Shown piece by piece: positions 1 to 5,966 of a stretch of 7,438 bases of DNA. The stretch's first letter is position 1, and every line of letters begins with the position of its first letter. The stretch comes from an uncultured Lachnospiraceae bacterium (GTDB taxonomy: Bacteria > Bacillota > Clostridia > Lachnospirales > Lachnospiraceae), in assembly GCA_910585555.1 (NCBI GenBank), contig CAJUFU010000096.1, forward strand, positions 224 to 7,661. Reading direction: 5' to 3'. The notes under the pieces are model-generated. The model was not told the DNA's origin and made no database searches. It saw only the letters and a list, made by a program, of their open reading frames with translations. The position numbers and the translations under genes were made by a program.

Positions 1-1
1 A

Positions 2-376
2 CATGATGCAAAGAAAAAACTGATGCAGAATTTCTGCATCGCTTATCGGGGGATTTTGAGTAAGAATGAACTTTATGCGACCGGTACAACGGGACGTCTG
101 ATCGAAGAGGTGACGAATCTGACGATTCACAAATATTTGGCGGGACATCTGGGCGGCGCCCAGCAGATTGGGGCGCAGATCGAGCACAACCAGATCGATC
201 TGGTTATCTTTTTACGCGACCCTCTGTACCCGAAATCTCATGAGCCGGATGTCAACAATGTTGTAATGTTATGTGACCGGCATAATATTCCGCTGGCCAC
301 GAATCTGGCATCGGCGGAACTGTTGATCAAATCACTCGACAGAGGGGACCTTGAGTGGCGTGAAATGTACAAATAG
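2..376 (+). CDS. mgsA: Methylglyoxal synthase, 5'-truncated by the window edge
   Basis: Methylglyoxal synthase converts dihydroxyacetone phosphate to methylglyoxal and phosphate, a cytosolic bypass of lower glycolysis. The reading frame is open from base 2 and begins His-Asp-Ala-Lys-Lys, matching the conserved HDxxK near the family N-terminus, so only about 8-20 residues are missing and the ATG at 23 is internal. Visible family motifs are YATGTTG (phosphate binding), AGHLGG, RDPL and SHEPDV, followed by NIPLATN. These correspond to E. coli His19, Asp20, Lys23, Asp91, His98 and Asp101. The odd point is GGAQQIGA at about bases 152-175: E. coli and B. subtilis have GGDQQ, where the Asp (E. coli Asp71) is the catalytic base, and here it is Ala. 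The family assignment is secure, but activity is in question. The 3' end overlaps the next gene by 26 bases. Confidence 0.93.
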   Translation, partial: HDAKKKLMQNFCIAYRGILSKNELYATGTTGRLIEEVTNLTIHKYLAGHLGGAQQIGAQIEHNQIDLVIFLRDPLYPKSHEPDVNNVVMLCDRHNIPLATNLASAELLIKSLDRGDLEWREMYK

Positions 377-1346
377 TAAGCATAAACTAAAGATAAGCGC
401 GGCGCTTATGGCAGTGCTTCTTAGTATGACAGGGTGTGGCAGCACCAAATATGACATGCCCTATTCGACGACAGACAGTGTCAGTAGTTTCCAGCTTTTA
501 AATGTTGCAAACAAAGAGACCGTTGAGCCCTTTGCGGCTGATTTGTGTGTGGCGGCCAAAGATGTTCCTGCTTCCGGGATTAGTATGCCCGATGTGGGGG
601 CGGCAGCACTTTTTGATACCAAGAGCCTGGACACGCTCTATGCTAAGAACGTGCATAACCAGATGAATCCGGCCAGTCTGACCAAGGTGATGACAGCACT
701 TGTGGCGTTAAAATATGGTTCTCCGGACGATGTGTATGAGGCTTCGGAGAATGTGAAGATTACGGAATCAGGCGCCGTTTTGTGTGGTTTAAAGCCGGGG
801 GATAAGATGACATTAGATCAGGCCCTCCACATTCTGCTCATGTATTCGGCCAACGATGTTGCCATTTTGATTGCAGAGGGAGTTTCGGGCGGTTCGGTAG
901 ATGATTTTGTGACGATGATGAACGAAGAGGCTGCGAAGATAGGCGCAACGAATTGTCATTTCTTAAATCCCAACGGATTGACGCAGGAGGGGCATTATGT
1001 CACGGCCTATGATCTTTATCTCATCTTCCAGGAAGCACTGCAGTACAAGCTGTTCAATGAGATCATACAGACCAGTTCTTACAATACCGTGTATATGGAT
1101 GCCAATGGAGCGGATAAGCCTTTGGAAATAGAAAATACCAACCTTTATCTGCGGGGGGCCTATGAGATGCCGTCCAATGTGACTGTGGTGGGCGGCAAGA
1201 CCGGGACCACCAGTGCGGCAGGGCATTGCCTGATTCTATTGTCAAGAAGCAGCAGCGGGACACCCTATATTTCTGTGATACTGAAAGACGATTCCAGAGA
1301 GAAGCTTTACGGGGATATGACCGCACTTTTGGAAATTGCGAAATAA
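351..1346 (+). CDS. D-alanyl-D-alanine carboxypeptidase (S11 family), predicted lipoprotein
   Basis: This is a low-molecular-weight penicillin-binding protein of the DacF/PBP5 type, expected to trim the terminal D-Ala from peptidoglycan pentapeptides outside the cell. All three active-site motifs are present: SLTK (Ser109, Lys112), SAN (166-168) and KTG (283-285). The N-terminus has several Lys, a hydrophobic stretch at about 15-26, and then MTGC, a lipobox-like end with Cys29 as the likely lipidated residue. The protein is 331 residues and stops 46 residues after KTG, so it has the catalytic domain but neither the usual C-terminal beta domain nor the C-terminal amphipathic anchor of DacA/DacF. 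The start is TTG at 351, with AGAGGGG just upstream but only 3 bases away; GTG at 360 in the same frame is a reasonable alternative. Either start lies inside mgsA, suggesting translational coupling. Confidence 0.9.
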   Translation: MSGVKCTNSKHKLKISAALMAVLLSMTGCGSTKYDMPYSTTDSVSSFQLLNVANKETVEPFAADLCVAAKDVPASGISMPDVGAAALFDTKSLDTLYAKNVHNQMNPASLTKVMTALVALKYGSPDDVYEASENVKITESGAVLCGLKPGDKMTLDQALHILLMYSANDVAILIAEGVSGGSVDDFVTMMNEEAAKIGATNCHFLNPNGLTQEGHYVTAYDLYLIFQEALQYKLFNEIIQTSSYNTVYMDANGADKPLEIENTNLYLRGAYEMPSNVTVVGGKTGTTSAAGHCLILLSRSSSGTPYISVILKDDSREKLYGDMTALLEIAK

Positions 1347-1368
1347 AGAAGGGAATATACTTTTATAG

Positions 1369-1397
1369 TTGTTTTTTTGGAAGGTTTCCCTTATAAT
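1369..1397 (+). promoter_or_regulatory. Putative sigma-A promoter for the P-loop gene
   Basis: A perfect -10 box TATAAT (1392-1397) lies 17 bases after TTGTTT (1369-1374), which matches the -35 consensus at its first three bases. The surroundings are A+T-rich, and the expected start of transcription is around 1404, giving a leader of about 54 bases before the ATG at 1458. It is the only near-consensus promoter I found in the window. A weak inverted repeat AAGGGAA/TTCCCTT overlaps it. Confidence 0.55.
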
Positions 1398-1457
1398 AAT
1401 GTGTAGATGGAAATCATACAGGGCTGTATCAATATTTTACTTTAGGAGGGTTTTACC

Positions 1458-1877
1458 ATGGTTCAATTCATTGTAGGCAAAAAGGGAAAAGGAAAGACCA
1501 AGCATCTACTTGATAAAGTAAATAAGGAAATAAAGGACGTACAGGGAAATGTTGTATATTTAGATAAGAGCACCAAGCATATGTTTGAACTGAACAACAA
1601 GATCAGGCTGATTGACGTGCCGGAGTATTTGGTTACAAACAGTGATGAATTTCTTGGATTTGTCTGCGGCATTATTTCACAGGATCATGATTTGCAGCAG
1701 ATGTATTTCGATAGTTTTTTGAAGATTGCCTGTCTGGAGGCAGAAGGTCTTGACACAGTGATTGCCAAGATTGAGAAAATCAGCGAAAAATTCCATGTAG
1801 ATTTTGTGATAAGTATATCTTTGGATGAGAGTGAACTGCCCGAAAATGTTCGCTCTAACATTATCGTTTCTTTGTAA
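1458..1877 (+). CDS. Conserved-looking small P-loop protein of unknown function
   Basis: I do not recognise this 139-residue protein as a named family. Residues 7-14 read GKKGKGKT, a textbook Walker A motif (GxxxxGKT) placed right after a first beta strand (VQFIV), which is where a P-loop NTPase fold should begin. A second strand VVYLD (32-36) follows. Near the C-terminus a hydrophobic strand ends in Asp-Glu (FVISISLDE, about 116-124), which could be a Walker B. It has no signal peptide or membrane segment, so it is probably cytosolic. The start is well supported: AGGAGG at 1444-1449 with an 8-base spacer to the ATG. It has its own promoter-like sequence and is followed by a GC-rich hairpin, so it may be a transcription unit of its own. 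Nucleotide binding is inferred from the motif alone; the biological role is unknown. Confidence 0.8.
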   Translation: MVQFIVGKKGKGKTKHLLDKVNKEIKDVQGNVVYLDKSTKHMFELNNKIRLIDVPEYLVTNSDEFLGFVCGIISQDHDLQQMYFDSFLKIACLEAEGLDTVIAKIEKISEKFHVDFVISISLDESELPENVRSNIIVSL

Positions 1878-1896
1878 ACAATATACATACTCCAGA

Positions 1897-1908
1897 ATGG
1901 AATTCCAT
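1897..1908. repeat. 12-base perfect palindrome
   Basis: ATGGAATTCCAT reads identically on both strands and lies two bases before the hairpin at 1911-1936, in the gap between the P-loop gene and the HlyD-like gene. Without a loop it would not act as an RNA hairpin by itself. It could be a protein-binding operator, part of a composite repeat with the adjacent hairpin, or chance. Confidence 0.5.
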
Positions 1909-1910
1909 AG

Positions 1911-1936
1911 ATGCCCCGTAGCTTGCTGCGGGGTAT
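1911..1936 (+). terminator. GC-rich hairpin, possible terminator or dispersed palindromic repeat
   Basis: An 11-pair stem (1911-1921 with 1926-1936, including two G-U pairs) closes a CTTG loop, and A-U and G-U pairs can extend it by two. Core arms are GCCCCG and CGGGGT. It starts 34 bases after the stop of the P-loop gene, where a terminator would be expected. Only a short run (TATTTCT) follows, so the U-tract is poor and intrinsic termination may be weak. The near-symmetry means it could also work on the other strand. Confidence 0.55.
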
Positions 1937-1985
1937 TTCTGCATGACTATATGATGTAAGATTGAAAGAAGGAGACAAACTGTAA

Positions 1986-3386
1986 GTGGCTGATAATCGC
2001 AATAAGATAACGAAGTATAGAAGGCCGGTCAATTTAAATATCGGTATGGTGATTTTTGCCGTGATCTTTATCTATGTGGTGATCTGTGTGGTCATGTATT
2101 TTAAGACAGATCATATTGTAGGGTATAGTGTTATGGAAGGGTCGCTTACCTCCAATAATATTTATAAGGGAATCGCCCTGCGGGATGAGGAGGTTGTTAC
2201 CAGCCAGGATGCCGGTTATATCAATTATTTTGCAAGAGAAGGGGAACGGGCTGCGGTAGGAAATCTAATCTATACGGTGGATGAGACAGGCCGCCTCTCC
2301 GATTATATCAAAGCCAGTGAGAGCGGAGAGAATTCTCTGTCAGAATCAGATCTGGCAGAGTTAAAAACAGAGATTACTTCGTTTACAAATCGTTTTGACT
2401 GCAGAGAGTTTGGGGATGTTTACAACTTTAAACACAACGTGGAGGGCACCGTATTAAAACTTGCCAATTATAACATTTTGGAAAATGCAGACGCTTTAAA
2501 TGATGCCTCCGGTACTTCCCTGATCAATTACCGTTATGCAGGGAATAGTGGAATCGTTGTATTATCCACGGATGGTTATGAGAAGCTGACTCTGCAGGAT
2601 ATGAAGGCGGAATACTTTGATGAGGAAAATTACGAAAAGAAGTATTTTATAAACAACGATCTGGTGGCATCTGGGGATCCCGTCTATAAATTATCCAAAA
2701 GTGAAGACTGGTCCATCGTGATCAAGGCGGAGAAAGAGCTTCTGGATATGCTGGAGGAAGAGGAATACGATTATGTGGAGGTGCGTTTTTTAAAGAATCA
2801 GTATACGGCCTGGGGTAATGTGGATATCTTTACCAACGAAGAAGGGGACAGTTTTGTGTCTCTTACCTTCACCAATTCTATGATAACCTTTTGCAGCGAC
2901 CGGTTTATTGATATAGAGCTTCTTTTGAAAGAGGAGAAGGGGCTTAAGATTCCAAATACATCCATTGTGCAAAAAGAATTCTTCATTGTTCCGAAAGAGT
3001 ATGTCACCAAAGGCGGCAAACGGGGAGAGTACGGTGTTTTGTTGGAGACCTATGATGACGATGGAAATGCCGCTACACAGTTCGTAGAGACACCCATTTA
3101 TCATGAGACCGAGACGGAGTATTATCTGGATGATACGGTGCTGCGGGCGGGCAATTATATTATCAAGCCGGAGTCTACCGAGAAATACGCAATCAGTCAT
3201 ACCGGTTCCCTGACCGGGGTGTATAATATCAACAAAGGGTATGCGGACTTTAAAGAAATCAGTATTTTATATGATAACGAAGAATATTCGGTGGTGAAGT
3301 CCAACACCATGTATGGATTAAATGTGTATGACCATATTGTACTGGATGCCTCTATGGTAGGAGATAATGAGTTTATCTATGAGTAG
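1986..3386 (+). CDS. HlyD-like single-pass membrane protein upstream of yggS-sepF
   Basis: This 466-residue protein has a short basic cytoplasmic N-terminus (about 1-17), one membrane span (about 18-39), and a large extracellular part. Residues 62-99 (GIALRDEE...GYINYFAREGERAAVGNLIY) resemble the first half of a lipoyl-like hairpin domain of HlyD/membrane-fusion proteins. Residues 320-328 (LKIPNTSIV) and the 410-466 tail (GVYNINKGYADFKEISILY...) match the beta-barrel and membrane-proximal pattern of such adaptors. An acidic, probably helical stretch at 248-262 is also visible. No ABC, RND or MFS partner is encoded nearby, so a transport role is not supported by context; the neighbours are yggS and sepF. 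The start is GTG at 1986: a stop codon sits directly before it, AAGGAG lies 11 bases upstream, and the first ATG (2046) would cut the membrane span. Confidence 0.82.
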   Translation: MADNRNKITKYRRPVNLNIGMVIFAVIFIYVVICVVMYFKTDHIVGYSVMEGSLTSNNIYKGIALRDEEVVTSQDAGYINYFAREGERAAVGNLIYTVDETGRLSDYIKASESGENSLSESDLAELKTEITSFTNRFDCREFGDVYNFKHNVEGTVLKLANYNILENADALNDASGTSLINYRYAGNSGIVVLSTDGYEKLTLQDMKAEYFDEENYEKKYFINNDLVASGDPVYKLSKSEDWSIVIKAEKELLDMLEEEEYDYVEVRFLKNQYTAWGNVDIFTNEEGDSFVSLTFTNSMITFCSDRFIDIELLLKEEKGLKIPNTSIVQKEFFIVPKEYVTKGGKRGEYGVLLETYDDDGNAATQFVETPIYHETETEYYLDDTVLRAGNYIIKPESTEKYAISHTGSLTGVYNINKGYADFKEISILYDNEEYSVVKSNTMYGLNVYDHIVLDASMVGDNEFIYE

Positions 3387-3444
3387 AGGACCGTGCTTTA
3401 TGGCGCTGGAAGTTAGCAATTACAAAATATAAGGGGTTGTATCT

Positions 3445-4149
3445 ATGAAAGACAGAATAGGGGAAAATCTGGACAGGGTAAGGGAGCATATGGAAAGGGC
3501 CTGCAGGGAGAGCGGACGCGCCGTCACGTCAGTGAAGCTGATTGCCGTGAGTAAGACAAAGCCGCTTGCGGATTTGCAAAAAGCCTATGCTAACGGCTGC
3601 CGGGATTTTGGAGAGAACAAGGTGCAGGAACTGGTAGAGAAATCGGAACAGATGCCGGGAGATGTCAGATGGCACATGATTGGACATCTGCAGCGTAATA
3701 AAGTAAAATATATCGTGGATAAAGTGTATTTGATTCACAGCGTGGATTCCGTGCGGCTGGCGGAAGAAATCAGCAAGGAAGCCGTAAAGAAACATGTGAC
3801 AGTCAACATCCTTCTGGAAGTCAATGTGGCTGGGGAGGAGAGTAAATTTGGGACCTCCTGCGAGGAGGCAGCCCGCATGGTGGAAGAAATTTCCAAATTG
3901 CCGGGAATCTGTGTCAAAGGCTTGATGACTATAGCGCCTTATGTTGAAAATGCAGAAGAAAACAGACTATACTTTGCAAAATTAAAACAAATTTATGTTG
4001 ACATAATACATAAAAACATCGATAATGTTTGTATGGAAGAACTTTCTATGGGTATGACCGGAGACTATGAAGTTGCGATAACAGAGGGTGCGACATATGT
4101 CAGAGTTGGAACAGGCATTTTTGGAGAAAGACATTACGATGTTGTTTAG
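3445..4149 (+). CDS. yggS: PLP homeostasis protein, YggS/YlmE family
   Basis: The family binds pyridoxal 5'-phosphate in a single alanine-racemase-like TIM barrel, has no known enzymatic reaction, and influences vitamin B6 and amino/keto acid balance. At 234 residues it has the usual length. Visible motifs in order are LIAVSKTKP (with Lys37 as the PLP-linked lysine), DFGENKVQEL, WHMIGHLQRNK, HSVDS, LEVNVAGEESKFG, GLMTIAP, LSMGMTGDYEVAI and GATYVRVGTGIFGER. The ATG at 3445 has AAGGGG (3431-3436) with an 8-base spacer. It sits 58 bases after the HlyD-like gene and about 50 bases before sepF, the order ylmE-sepF known from B. subtilis. Oddly, the last third from about 3940 uses far more A/T-ending codons than the rest; 3961-4020 has only 13 G+C of 60. 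Confidence 0.95.
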   Translation: MKDRIGENLDRVREHMERACRESGRAVTSVKLIAVSKTKPLADLQKAYANGCRDFGENKVQELVEKSEQMPGDVRWHMIGHLQRNKVKYIVDKVYLIHSVDSVRLAEEISKEAVKKHVTVNILLEVNVAGEESKFGTSCEEAARMVEEISKLPGICVKGLMTIAPYVENAEENRLYFAKLKQIYVDIIHKNIDNVCMEELSMGMTGDYEVAITEGATYVRVGTGIFGERHYDVV

Positions 4150-4189
4150 TATACATAAGTTGAGAAATAAGAACAAGTCAGACAGACAT

Positions 4190-4194
4190 GGAGG
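4190..4194 (+). promoter_or_regulatory. Ribosome binding site deciding the sepF start
   Basis: GGAGG lies 8 bases before the ATG at 4203. It overlaps the codons that an alternative ATG at 4188 would use, and no comparable site precedes 4188. This makes 4203 the better start. Confidence 0.8.
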
Positions 4195-4202
4195 ATGCAG
4201 TA

Positions 4203-4703
4203 ATGAGTGTGATGGATAAGTTTTTAAATGCCATGAAGCTGAACGATGAAGAGGATGATGGATACTATGACGATGACTTTTATGATGATGAACCGGAACC
4301 GATTAAGAAACCGAGTCAGATAAAAGATAATTCTTCTATGGAAGAGGATAAGGGCATTCGAAAAGTAACACCGAAAGTGACGCCTATGCCCAAGTCTAAG
4401 AAAATGCCGGGAACGGGGATGGAAGTCTGTGTGATCAAGCCTACTACGGTGGAGGATGCCAGGGAGATTACGGAAACACTTTTGGCAAACAGGACGGTGG
4501 TGCTTAATCTGGAAGGGCTGGATGTGGATATTGCCCAGAGAATCATTGATTTTACTTCTGGTTCCTGCTTCGCTATGTCTGGCAACCTGCAGAAGATTTC
4601 TCATTATATTTTTATCATCACACCGGCAAGTGTGGATATTTCCGGAGATTTCCAGGAGATATTGTCAGGTTCCTTTGATGTACCGATTGATAATGGGTTT
4701 TAA
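4203..4703 (+). CDS. sepF: Cell division protein SepF
   Basis: SepF binds membrane through an N-terminal amphipathic helix and FtsZ through its C-terminal domain, aligning and tethering the Z-ring. From the ATG at 4203 the protein is 166 residues. It begins MSVMDKFLNAMKL, a good membrane-binding amphipathic helix, followed by a very acidic, Tyr-rich linker (about 14-31) and a Lys/Pro-rich linker up to about residue 70. The SepF domain follows: VCVIKPTTVEDAREI, ANRTVVLNLEGLD, AQRIIDFTSGSCFAMSGNLQKIS, and the terminal IFIITPASVDISG. These match the B. subtilis pattern (VVVNL, AKRIVDFLSG, IGGDIQRI, IFLCTP, VDVSG). It lies downstream of yggS, as in many Firmicutes. A hairpin follows the stop codon. 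An ATG at 4188 is also in frame but has no ribosome binding site. Confidence 0.95.
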   Translation: MSVMDKFLNAMKLNDEEDDGYYDDDFYDDEPEPIKKPSQIKDNSSMEEDKGIRKVTPKVTPMPKSKKMPGTGMEVCVIKPTTVEDAREITETLLANRTVVLNLEGLDVDIAQRIIDFTSGSCFAMSGNLQKISHYIFIITPASVDISGDFQEILSGSFDVPIDNGF

Positions 4704-4761
4704 TAGAGGGCACCGGTAGTGACAGGAATTATGTAAGAAGGATAAGATACTTTTAGATTTG

Positions 4762-4788
4762 ACTTCCTGGCAGTCGTTGTCAGGAAGT
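4762..4788 (+). terminator. Hairpin after sepF, probable terminator
   Basis: Arms 4762-4772 (ACTTCCTGGCA) and 4778-4788 (TGTCAGGAAGT) form 11 pairs with one G-U around a GTCGT loop. TTATTAACAT follows, a modest U-rich tail. It sits 58 bases after the sepF stop and before the aroB ribosome binding site, so it probably limits read-through from the division genes into aroB-lspA-rluD. Confidence 0.6.
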
Positions 4789-4800
4789 TTATTAACATAA

Positions 4801-4825
4801 GGATGTCTGGCGAAGCCTGGCATCC
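4801..4825 (+). promoter_or_regulatory. Second hairpin in the aroB leader
   Basis: GGATGTCTGGC (4801-4811) and GCCTGGCATCC (4815-4825) pair at 10 of 11 positions (one T-T mismatch, one G-U) around a GAA loop. There is no U-tract, so it is not a terminator by itself. It lies 13 bases before the aroB ribosome binding site. Its right arm carries CCTGGCA, the same seven bases as in the left arm of the hairpin at 4762-4788, which permits an alternative pairing. Confidence 0.45.
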
Positions 4826-4856
4826 GTTGTTCATGTACAAGGAAGGCAGGACGAAG

Positions 4857-5966
4857 ATGGCAAACCGAATGACCATAAATTATGAGAAAAAAACATGTTA
4901 TGATATTGTATTTACCAGAGATTTTGACTTACTGCTGGACGAACTGCAGGCTTTCGACATAGAGAACCGGAGAGCAGCGGTGATTGCAGATACGAATACG
5001 GCGGCACTGTTTGGGGATACTGTGAAAGGACTGCTTGAGGGACACTGCAAGAAGGTGATTCTCCATGTGTTTCAAGCCGGCGAGGCGAATAAAACACTGG
5101 ATACGGTGAAGGAAATCTATAAGGATTTGATTGAAGAGCAGTTTGACCGTAAGGATTTGTTAATAGCGCTTGGGGGCGGGGTGGTAGGAGATATCACCGG
5201 ATATGCGGCGGCCACTTATCTGCGGGGCATTGATTTTATCCAGATTCCAACTACCTTGATCGCACAGTCCGACAGTAGTATTGGCGGCAAGACAGGGGTA
5301 GATTTTGACGGTTATAAGAATATGGTGGGCGCCTTCTATATGCCGAAACTAGTCTATATGAATATCGGAGCCTTGAAGGAACTGGATGACAGACAGTTCT
5401 ATGCAGGATTTGCCGAGGTGATGAAACATGGGCTGATCAAGGACGCCGCCTTTTATGAATGGCTCTTGGATAATATGTACGAGATTCATGACAGGGACCT
5501 GGAAGTTTTAGAGGAGATGATTATAAGAAGCTGCAGTGTCAAAAAGCTGGTGGTGGAGAAGGACCCTACGGAGAAGGGTGACAGAGCACTTTTGAATTTC
5601 GGACATACCATAGGACATGCAATCGAGAAGGCTATGAAGTTTGAAATGCTGCATGGAGAATGTATCTCTCTTGGCATGGTGGCGGCCGCCTATATTTCCT
5701 GGAAACATAACTGGCTGTCCATGGAGGAATACTATGAAGTGAGGGATATGTTCGTACCTTTCAATCTGCCGATCAGCATTGACGCGATAGACCCGGAAGA
5801 GATTGTAAGGCTGACGAAATCCGATAAGAAGATGGAGGCCGGACAGATTAAGTTCGTTCTGCTTAAAAAAGTCGGCAAGGCTGTTATCGATAGAAATGTT
5901 ACCGAAGCAGAGATATTGGATGCTGTCAAAGAGATTTATTTTAGTGATGAGGATATGCGGGAATGA
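4857..5966 (+). CDS. aroB: 3-dehydroquinate synthase
   Basis: AroB makes 3-dehydroquinate from DAHP, the second step of the shikimate pathway, using NAD and a divalent metal. The 369-residue product (from ATG 4857) fits the family size. NAD-binding GGGVVGD (106-112) is followed by TYLRGIDFIQIPTTLIAQSDSSIGGKTGVD (about 120-149). Metal ligands are visible as Glu187 (GFAEVMKHG), His250 (NFGHTIGHAIE) and His266 (LHGECISLGM). I chose ATG 4857 because AAGGAAGG lies at 4839-4846. In-frame ATGs at 4803 and 4833 lack such a site, and the first lies within the hairpin at 4801-4825. The gene overlaps lspA by four bases (ATGA). An aromatic biosynthesis gene between sepF and lspA differs from the B. subtilis order, where ylmG, ylmH and divIVA follow sepF. 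Confidence 0.95.
   Translation: MANRMTINYEKKTCYDIVFTRDFDLLLDELQAFDIENRRAAVIADTNTAALFGDTVKGLLEGHCKKVILHVFQAGEANKTLDTVKEIYKDLIEEQFDRKDLLIALGGGVVGDITGYAAATYLRGIDFIQIPTTLIAQSDSSIGGKTGVDFDGYKNMVGAFYMPKLVYMNIGALKELDDRQFYAGFAEVMKHGLIKDAAFYEWLLDNMYEIHDRDLEVLEEMIIRSCSVKKLVVEKDPTEKGDRALLNFGHTIGHAIEKAMKFEMLHGECISLGMVAAAYISWKHNWLSMEEYYEVRDMFVPFNLPISIDAIDPEEIVRLTKSDKKMEAGQIKFVLLKKVGKAVIDRNVTEAEILDAVKEIYFSDEDMRE

Noticed and set aside
1348..1390. AAGGGAA/TTCCCTT inverted repeat after the carboxypeptidase gene as a terminator
   Set aside because: The arms are only seven weak pairs with a loop of nearly 30 bases, and no U-tract follows. The promoter-like sequence explains the region better.
1685..2032. A 115-codon open frame on the reverse strand across the gap between the P-loop and HlyD-like genes
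   Set aside because: It overlaps two well-supported genes and reads through the hairpin at 1911-1936. It has no recognisable motif and no convincing ribosome binding site.
4188..4202. Five-residue N-terminal extension of SepF from the ATG at 4188
   Set aside because: There is no ribosome binding site before 4188. The GGAGG at 4190-4194 is correctly spaced for the ATG at 4203, and the SepF amphipathic helix begins there.
4759..4787. TTGACT at 4759-4764 as a promoter -35 box for aroB
   Set aside because: No -10-like sequence lies 16-18 bases downstream; that position is AGGAAG, the right arm of the hairpin.
4803..4856. An 18-residue N-terminal extension of AroB from the ATG at 4803
   Set aside because: This ATG lies in a hairpin and lacks a ribosome binding site. 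The extension has no family resemblance, whereas ATG 4857 has AAGGAAGG upstream and gives a normal-length AroB.
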